This document shows positions 41,898 through 47,128 of a stretch of 47,128 nt of DNA, piece by piece; the first letter of the stretch is position 1, and each line of letters starts with the position of its first letter. The position numbers and the translations under genes are program-made. The notes below the pieces were generated by a model. The model was given only the letters and a program-made list of their open reading frames with translations. It did not search any database and was not told where the DNA came from. The DNA lies in contig CANGFE010000011.1 in NCBI GenBank assembly GCA_947453155.1, positions 1 to 47,128 of the forward strand, in the 5' to 3' direction. Origin of the DNA: Beijerinckiaceae bacterium. Lineage in GTDB: Bacteria > Pseudomonadota > Alphaproteobacteria > Rhizobiales > Beijerinckiaceae.

Positions 41898-43154
41898 GTG
41901 AGCAAGGTCGACGTCGTCACTTTTGGTTGTCGCCTCAATGCGGTGGAATCAGAAGCTGTGCGCCGCGCCGCCGAAGCCGCTAGTGATGTCCCGACGATTG
42001 TTTTCAACACATGCGCGGTGACAGAAGAGGCCGTGCGCCAAGCGCGTCAAGCCATTCGCCGCGCCGGGCGCGAACAGCCCGATGCGCGCCTCATTGTGAC
42101 GGGCTGCGCGGCGCAAATTGATCCGGAAAAATTTTCATCCATGCCGGAAGTGACAGCAGTCATTGGCAATGCTGATAAAGCCAAGCCCGATGTCTGGCGC
42201 AATCTCGCGCAAGAGGGTGTTGCGACGGTCAATGATATTTTTGCGCTGGATGAAACCGCCCATCACTTTGTGGCGGGCGCAGTGGATTCTATAGAAGGCC
42301 ATACGCGTGCTTTTGTCGAAGTGCAGAATGGCTGCGATCATCGCTGCACTTTTTGCATCATTCCCTTTGGGCGCGGCAATTCACGCTCGGCGCCCGCGGG
42401 TGATGTGGTCGCGCAAATCCGAAAACTCTGCGCCAATGGCTATCGCGAAGCTGTGCTCACCGGCGTTGATATTACCTCATGGGGTCATGATCTGCCGGGC
42501 GCGCCTTCTTTCGGCTGGCTGGTGAAACAAATTCTCAAAGCCGTACCCGAACTGGACCGGCTGCGTGTCTCTTCTATCGATTGCATCGAGGCCGATGAGC
42601 ATCTCTTTGAGGTGATCGGCAACGAGCCGCGCTTCATGCCCCATCTGCATCTCTCATTGCAGTCGGGCGATGATCTGATTTTGAAACGCATGAAGCGCCG
42701 CCATGCGCGCGCCGATGCGGTGGCCTTTTGCCAGCAAGTGCGCGCCCTTCGCCCCGATATGGTCTTTGGCGCTGACTTCATCGCAGGTTTTCCGACCGAA
42801 ACCGATGAGATGTTTGCCGCCACCCTCGCCATGGTCGAGGATTGCGGGCTCACCCATTTGCATGTCTTTCCCTATTCGCCGCGCCCCGGCACGCCAGCCG
42901 CGCGCATGCCGCAAGTGGCAGGCCCGCTCATCAAGGCCCGCGCCAAAGCTTTGCGCGAAAAGGGTGAAGCCGCTTTGCGCGCCCATCTTAAGGCGCAGGT
43001 GGGGCGGACCATTTCTGTTCTGACCGAACGGGGCGGCACAGGCCGTGCGCAAGATTTTACGCCCGTGGCCACACCGGATCGGCCTGCTGGCGAGATGTTC
43101 GAGGCGCGTGTGGCGGGCCATGATGGCGCAAGATTGTTTCTCGCGGATAAGTGA
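41898..43154 (+). CDS. mtaB: tRNA t6A37 methylthiotransferase MtaB
   Basis: A 418-residue radical SAM methylthiotransferase that makes ms2t6A at position 37 of tRNAs reading ANN codons. The UPF0004 domain has Cys in TFGCRLN, FNTCAVT and VTGCAAQ for the auxiliary cluster; the radical SAM motif is CDHRCTFC, followed by GRGNSRS and HLHLSLQSGDD. The C-terminal TRAM-like domain is short. It starts with GTG at 41898. The TFGCRLN opening sets it apart from MiaB and RimO. Confidence 0.95.
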   Translation: MSKVDVVTFGCRLNAVESEAVRRAAEAASDVPTIVFNTCAVTEEAVRQARQAIRRAGREQPDARLIVTGCAAQIDPEKFSSMPEVTAVIGNADKAKPDVWRNLAQEGVATVNDIFALDETAHHFVAGAVDSIEGHTRAFVEVQNGCDHRCTFCIIPFGRGNSRSAPAGDVVAQIRKLCANGYREAVLTGVDITSWGHDLPGAPSFGWLVKQILKAVPELDRLRVSSIDCIEADEHLFEVIGNEPRFMPHLHLSLQSGDDLILKRMKRRHARADAVAFCQQVRALRPDMVFGADFIAGFPTETDEMFAATLAMVEDCGLTHLHVFPYSPRPGTPAARMPQVAGPLIKARAKALREKGEAALRAHLKAQVGRTISVLTERGGTGRAQDFTPVATPDRPAGEMFEARVAGHDGARLFLADK

Positions 43155-43268
43155 CCCCAAGGCGGGCCATGCGCCAGAGGTCGTGCTTGCGGCCTTTGTC
43201 TAAGGCACTAGCATCCTCCTCCAACGATGCCGCCCCTTGGCGGGTCGAAGAATGGTTTGGAGGAACGT

Positions 43269-44243
43269 ATGAAGTTTCGCAGCCTTTTGGCTCTCGCCTG
43301 TGGTCTCGTCGCGGCTGCGCCCGCTCTCGCCCAGGATTATCCGTCAAAGCCCATCACGATCATCGTGCCTTTCGCAGCCGGTGGCCCGACCGATGTGGCG
43401 GCACGCATTTATGGCGAATATTTTTCGCGCCAGCTCGGTCAGCAATTGGTGATTGAGAATGTCGCGGGTGCTGGTGGCACAACAGGTGCCGTGCGTGCGG
43501 CGCGTTCCACGCCCGATGGCTATACGCTCTTCGTACATAATGTGGCGCCCCATGTCGCGGGTCCAGCACTTTATCCATCCACGCAATATGATCCGGTGAA
43601 GAATTTCGAACCGATTGGCACGCTTGCTTTTGCGGCGCATTACATTGTGACGCGCAAGAATTTTCCGGCCAATGATCTGAAAGAATTCATCGCTTATGCC
43701 AAAGCCAATCCGGGCAAGCTGAATTATGGATCGGCGGGTGCGGGCTCGGCTACGCATCTGGCTTGTGTGTTGTTTGGTCAGCAGACGGGCACAGACATTG
43801 TCCACGTGCCTTATCGCGGCACGGGCCCGGCGTTGAATGATCTGGTCGCAGGCACACTCGATTTCATGTGCGATCAAGGCCTCAATATGATGGGTCAATA
43901 TAAGGGTGGCACGGTGAAAGTTCTCGCTGTGGCACAAGGCACGCGCTTCACCGGCTTGCCGGAAATCCCGACCTCTGCGGAAGCGGGTCTACCGGGTTTT
44001 GAAGTCACCGCAGCCACCGCCATGTATGCGCCTGCCGGTCTGCCAGCAGCCGTGCGCACGAAACTCGTGAACACAATGGCCGCAGCTTATAAGGATGCGG
44101 AATTGCGCAAGCGCATCGAAGATCTCGCCTCCGAAATGCCGGCCGCGGGTCAGAATACGCCTGAGGCTCTGGGCGCTTTCACGCAAAAAGAAGCTGCGCG
44201 TTGGACCGACGCGATCAAGAAGGGCAATATCAAGGCCCAGTAA
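43269..44243 (+). CDS. Bug/TctC-type periplasmic substrate-binding protein
   Basis: A 324-residue tripartite-tricarboxylate-type receptor of the classic Bug form: signal KFRSLLALACGLVAAAPALAQ, then YPSKPITIIVPFAAGGPTDVAARIY, VIENVAGAGGTTGAVRAARSTPDGYTLF, LNYGSAGAGSATHLA and HVPYRGTGPALNDLVAGTLDFMCD. It is closer to the archetype than the two receptors at 19153 and 27165. It stands alone with no membrane partners; GGAGG is 6 bp before the ATG. The stop is followed by a palindromic repeat. Confidence 0.93.
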   Translation: MKFRSLLALACGLVAAAPALAQDYPSKPITIIVPFAAGGPTDVAARIYGEYFSRQLGQQLVIENVAGAGGTTGAVRAARSTPDGYTLFVHNVAPHVAGPALYPSTQYDPVKNFEPIGTLAFAAHYIVTRKNFPANDLKEFIAYAKANPGKLNYGSAGAGSATHLACVLFGQQTGTDIVHVPYRGTGPALNDLVAGTLDFMCDQGLNMMGQYKGGTVKVLAVAQGTRFTGLPEIPTSAEAGLPGFEVTAATAMYAPAGLPAAVRTKLVNTMAAAYKDAELRKRIEDLASEMPAAGQNTPEALGAFTQKEAARWTDAIKKGNIKAQ

Positions 44244-44250
44244 TAACCGC

Positions 44251-44331
44251 CGTCATTGCGAGCCGCAGGCGAAGCAAACCAGAAGGCCTCACGTGTCGCC
44301 ACTGGGTTGCTTCGCTTCGCTCGCAATGACG
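44251..44331. repeat. Dispersed palindromic repeat of the CGTCATTGCGAG type
   Basis: Left arm from CGTCATTGCGAG at 44251 and right arm ending CTCGCAATGACG at 44331 are inverted copies; GCGAAGCAA and TTGCTTCGC extend the pairing. This is the widespread REP-like element seen in intergenic regions of Bradyrhizobium and related genomes. It fills the space between convergent genes; only one copy is seen in the window. Confidence 0.85.
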
Positions 44332-44334
44332 GGT

Positions 44335-45027
44335 CTATCTCCACTCGCACAGCCCCAATAATTCTTTCATATGATCGGGCACGGGCGCTGTTGCTTCCAC
44401 AGGCGGCTTGTTGTTCGACAGCGGCAGGCTGATGTGGCGGGCGTGCAAATGCAAGGGCAGTACGCTGTCGCGGCCCGAACTTCCGTAAATCGGATCACCC
44501 ACAATCGGCCAGCCGACGGATGACGAGTGAACACGCAATTGATGCGTGCGCCCCGTCAGCGGATTGAATTCAATCCACGCGATCTTCTTGCCCTCATATT
44601 CGCCGCGCCCCATCACGCGCCAGCGTGTCTTGGAGGGCTGCCCCGCGAGCGGATCGACCTTCATCCACCATCCGCGGCCCGCATCAAGGCGGCCGAGCGG
44701 CAGATCGATGAGCCCTTCCTCTTCGGCGGGGCCACCTTCCACCACCGCCCAATAGGTTTTGCCGACCTTGCCCTGTTTGAACAGATTGCCGACCGTCTCC
44801 AGCGCCTTGCGGTGACGGCCCAGCACCAGACAGCCGGATGTATCGCGGTCAAGCCGGTGGCCGAGAGCTGGCAGGCGTGGCAGGCCAAAGCGCAGCGTGT
44901 CGAACCAATCCTCAAGGCTTGGTCCCCCCTTGGGGCCACGATGGACGGCAATGCCGGCGGGCTTGTCGATGATGAGGATCAGCCCGTCGCGATAGATGAG
45001 GCGGGCAAGGATCTCGTCTGGTGTCAC
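44335..45027 (-). CDS. RluA-family pseudouridine synthase
   Basis: A 230-residue pseudouridine synthase without an S4 domain. The catalytic Asp is in GHRLDRDTSGCLVLGR; DGLILIIDKPAGIAVHRG and GRTHQLRVHSSSVGWPIVGDPIYG are standard. The size fits RluA/TruC-type enzymes that modify one site in rRNA or tRNA; the target is unknown. The GTG at 45027 gives the start VTPDEILARLIYRDG; the frame is open much further upstream but that part overlaps the divergent ftsY region and has no similarity. Confidence 0.92.
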   Translation of the reverse strand: MTPDEILARLIYRDGLILIIDKPAGIAVHRGPKGGPSLEDWFDTLRFGLPRLPALGHRLDRDTSGCLVLGRHRKALETVGNLFKQGKVGKTYWAVVEGGPAEEEGLIDLPLGRLDAGRGWWMKVDPLAGQPSKTRWRVMGRGEYEGKKIAWIEFNPLTGRTHQLRVHSSSVGWPIVGDPIYGSSGRDSVLPLHLHARHISLPLSNNKPPVEATAPVPDHMKELLGLCEWR

Positions 45028-45125
45028 CGTTCTTCTCTTCCGGTCTGCGCGCGAAAAGGCTATTGCGGTGGCCAATGGACAGGCGCCGCATGTGAGCAGC
45101 GCTTCACTGGCACATTCGGGACCTG

Positions 45126-46154
45126 ATGGCGAGCGACGAGAACGACCCCACCAAGGCAAACAAGCCCGGCTTTTTCGGCCGGCTCTTTGGCCGTGGCGAA
45201 GAGGCACCCGCACCCGCTGAGGCGCCTGCGCCGAAAAAGAGCTGGTGGGAGCGACTTTCTTCAGGCCTGTCGCGCTCATCCTCGGCCATTGGTCAGGGCA
45301 TCGCCGATATTTTCACCAAACGGCGGCTCGATGCCGCCATGCTGGATGATCTCGAGGATATTCTCATCCAGGCGGATCTCGGCGTCACCATGGCAACCCG
45401 CATCCGCGAGGCGGTGAGCAAAGGCCGCTTCGACAAGGACATTGAGCCCGGCGAAGTGAAGCAAGTGCTGGCCGATGAAATCGAAAGCGTGCTGGCACCT
45501 GTTGCCAAGCCGATCGAGATTGATGGCGCACAAAAGCCCTTCATCATTTTGGTGGTTGGTGTGAATGGCTCAGGCAAGACAACAACCATCGGCAAGCTCG
45601 CCACCAATTTCACGCGTGAAGGCAAGAAAGTTGTGCTCGCGGCCGGCGATACATTCCGCGCCGCCGCTATTGAGCAATTGCAAATCTGGGGCGCGCGCAC
45701 GGGCTCTGAAGTGGTTGCGCGTCCGCAAGGCGCCGATGCTGCGGGCCTTGCCTTTGATGCGATCAATCAAGCGCGCGAAGCACAAGCCGATATTCTCTTG
45801 ATGGATACTGCCGGGCGTTTGCAGAATCGCACCGAACTCATGGCCGAACTCGAAAAAGTCGTGCGCGTGATGAAGAAGGTCGATGAGTCTGCGCCCCACG
45901 CCGTGCTTCTCGTGCTGGATGCAACCGTTGGCCAGAATGCTTTGTCGCAGGTCGAGATTTTTGGCAAAGTCGCAGGCGTCACAGGTTTGGTGATGACCAA
46001 ATTGGATGGCACGGCGCGCGGCGGTATTCTTGTCGCCATTGCCGAAAAATTCAAATTGCCCGTGCATTATATTGGCGTGGGCGAACAGGCCGATGATCTC
46101 GAACATTTTACGGCGCGCGAATTTGCCCGCGCCATTGCAGGCCTGGACGCCTGA
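45126..46154 (+). CDS. ftsY: Signal recognition particle receptor FtsY
   Basis: A 342-residue SRP GTPase. A short N-terminal A region (FFGRLFGRGEEAPAPAEAPAP) replaces the long acidic domain of E. coli. The N domain (RLDAAMLDDLEDILIQADLG) and G domain follow with GVNGSGKTTTIGKLA (G1), DTFRAAA, MDTAGRLQN (G3), MTKLDGTARGG (G4) and GVGEQADDLEHF. It docks ribosomes with SRP at the membrane for co-translational insertion. It heads an operon with yciB and a gdx-like gene. Confidence 0.97.
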   Translation: MASDENDPTKANKPGFFGRLFGRGEEAPAPAEAPAPKKSWWERLSSGLSRSSSAIGQGIADIFTKRRLDAAMLDDLEDILIQADLGVTMATRIREAVSKGRFDKDIEPGEVKQVLADEIESVLAPVAKPIEIDGAQKPFIILVVGVNGSGKTTTIGKLATNFTREGKKVVLAAGDTFRAAAIEQLQIWGARTGSEVVARPQGADAAGLAFDAINQAREAQADILLMDTAGRLQNRTELMAELEKVVRVMKKVDESAPHAVLLVLDATVGQNALSQVEIFGKVAGVTGLVMTKLDGTARGGILVAIAEKFKLPVHYIGVGEQADDLEHFTAREFARAIAGLDA

Positions 46155-46166
46155 TCAGGAATTCAA

Positions 46167-46784
46167 ATGAACGACACGCCCGAAACACAGCCTTTGCCGA
46201 CCATGGTGCGTCGTCGCGCGCAAAATCCCATGCTGAAACTCGTGCTGGAAATGGGACCGCTGGTTCTGTTTCTCGTCACCAATTTCAAATTTGGCATTAT
46301 GACAGCGACCGCCGTTCTGATGGCGGGTGTGGTCGTCTCTCTGATCGCCTCCTGGTTTTTGACGCGCCATCTGCCCGTCATGCCGATGGTGACAGCTGTC
46401 GCTGTGCTCTTCTTCGGCGCGCTGACGCTTTATTTTCAGGATTCGACCTTCATTAAACTCAAGCCGACGATTGTGAATGTCATTTTCGGCTCGGCATTGC
46501 TCGGCGCTTTGTTCTTCAAAAAGCTGCTTCTGCCGATTGTGCTCGATAGCGCGCTGCATCTGACAGATGAGGGCTGGCGCAAGCTCACCTTTCGCTGGGG
46601 CCTGTTCTTTTATGTGCTGGCGGCGTTGAACGAGATTGTTTGGCGCACGCAGACGGAAGATGTCTGGGCTTTGTTCAAGACGTTTGGCACCATGCCGATC
46701 ACCATCGTCTTTGCCTTGGCGCAAGTGCCGTTGATTATGAAATATGAATTGAAGGACCGCGAGGCCGACAAACCGCATTGGTGA
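46167..46784 (+). CDS. yciB: Intracellular septation protein A (YciB/IspZ)
   Basis: A 205-residue membrane protein with five hydrophobic helices. KLVLEMGPLVLFLVTNFKFGIM is the YciB opening, and LTFRWGLFFYVLAALNEIVWRT is the family's core block. YciB is linked to envelope integrity and septation through interactions with division proteins. It is 12 bp downstream of ftsY, a standard alphaproteobacterial pairing. Confidence 0.94.
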   Translation: MNDTPETQPLPTMVRRRAQNPMLKLVLEMGPLVLFLVTNFKFGIMTATAVLMAGVVVSLIASWFLTRHLPVMPMVTAVAVLFFGALTLYFQDSTFIKLKPTIVNVIFGSALLGALFFKKLLLPIVLDSALHLTDEGWRKLTFRWGLFFYVLAALNEIVWRTQTEDVWALFKTFGTMPITIVFALAQVPLIMKYELKDREADKPHW

Positions 46785-46789
46785 GACGC

Positions 46790-47128
46790 ATGAATCTGCC
46801 TTTCACGATTACGCCGCTTCTGGCCTGGATTTTTCTTCTCTGCGCGGGCGCGCTTGAAATCATCTGGGCGCTTGCTTTGCGCTATTCCGATGGCTTCACA
46901 AAACTCTGGCCGAGTGTGTTCACTTTGTCAGCGATGGGCGGCAGCGTCTTGCTATTGGGACTGTCGCTGAAAGCCATTCCGCTGGGCACAGCCTATGCGG
47001 TCTGGGGCGGCATCGGTACGATTGGCGTGGCGGCTTTGGGCATCTGGCTTTTTGATGAGCCGGCCACATGGCTTCGCATCGCCAGTATGATGGCGATTGT
47101 GCTGGGCATTATCGGCTTGAAATTGATC
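46790..47128 (+). CDS. SMR-family transporter, Gdx/SugE-like guanidinium exporter (3' end outside window)
   Basis: Translation from the ATG at 46790 runs open to the last base, 113 codons, with only the final few residues missing. Four helices are seen. The conserved SMR Glu is in LLCAGALEIIWALALRYSDGF, GTAYAVWGGIGTIG is the family block, and GIIGLKL at the end is typical of Gdx/SugE rather than EmrE. Gdx exports guanidinium in exchange for protons. It is 5 bp after yciB, so it is in the ftsY operon, with no guanidine riboswitch of its own. Confidence 0.88.
   Translation, partial: MNLPFTITPLLAWIFLLCAGALEIIWALALRYSDGFTKLWPSVFTLSAMGGSVLLLGLSLKAIPLGTAYAVWGGIGTIGVAALGIWLFDEPATWLRIASMMAIVLGIIGLKLI

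Overview
The window looks like chromosomal DNA of an alphaproteobacterium, probably order Hyphomicrobiales (Rhizobiales). This is inferred from gene content, not from any search: a CarD protein with a Lys/Ala/Pro-rich tail, a sigma-32 factor, an HWE-family histidine kinase beside a NepR-like anti-sigma factor with GGAAC-N16/17-CGTT promoters, a HemY/COG4223 pair, and a dispersed palindrome of the CGTCATTGCGAG type. No phage, transposase, integrase or CRISPR array is visible. The DNA is GC-rich and even in style throughout, so most of it reads as core genome with a few accessory transport genes.

Layout. 1-5.3 kb: 3' end of a helicase with an Arg/Gly-rich tail, an S4 RNA-binding protein, a seven-iron ferredoxin, CarD, and the convergent rpoH. 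5.5-8.7 kb: a Tat-exported dienelactone-hydrolase-like protein, a lipoprotein M48 protease with an overlapping degenerate nuclease-fold gene, and tRNA-Arg(CCT). 8.8-10.4 kb: a general-stress-response pair (HWE kinase and NepR-like protein) transcribed divergently from sigma-EcfG-type promoters. 10.4-13.2 kb: efp with both genes of its lysine-modification pathway, epmA and epmB. 13.2-18 kb: a large MscS channel, a CAP-domain lipoprotein, a small secreted protein with its own sigma-EcfG-type promoter, a PHB-depolymerase-family esterase and msrB. 18-20.2 kb: a flavin monooxygenase and a tripartite-tricarboxylate-type (Bug) binding protein. 20.3-23.4 kb: OpgC-like acyltransferase, SGNH hydrolase, DMT transporter. 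23.4-26.9 kb: type I secretion ABC/adaptor pair and a PsiF-like protein. 27.2-29.7 kb: a second Bug protein and a divergent Tat-exported alpha/beta hydrolase. 29.8-32.6 kb: cobalamin riboswitch, btuB and a DUF6580-like membrane protein. 32.6-35.2 kb: two envelope proteins of unknown role and tRNA-Thr(CGT). 35.3-38.9 kb: hemY, a COG4223 protein and a CitE-like lyase. 39-47.1 kb: carbonic anhydrase, NUDIX hydrolase, a secreted GyrI-like protein, dapF-mtaB, a third Bug protein, an RluA-type pseudouridine synthase, and ftsY-yciB-gdx cut by the right edge.

The most interesting thread is a local general-stress-response signature. Four exact GGAAC-N16/17-CGTT sites point at the HWE kinase, the NepR-like gene, a 103-residue secreted protein and, from inside a neighbouring gene, rpoH. 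At each site the mirror-image GTTCC also lies 17-18 bases from GGAAC, so the promoters may be bidirectional. A PhyR regulator and the sigma factor itself are not in the window, so this pair is either a remote outpost of the system or a paralogous branch. A second theme is vitamin B12 uptake: riboswitch, outer-membrane receptor and a small membrane protein that could be the inner-membrane step.
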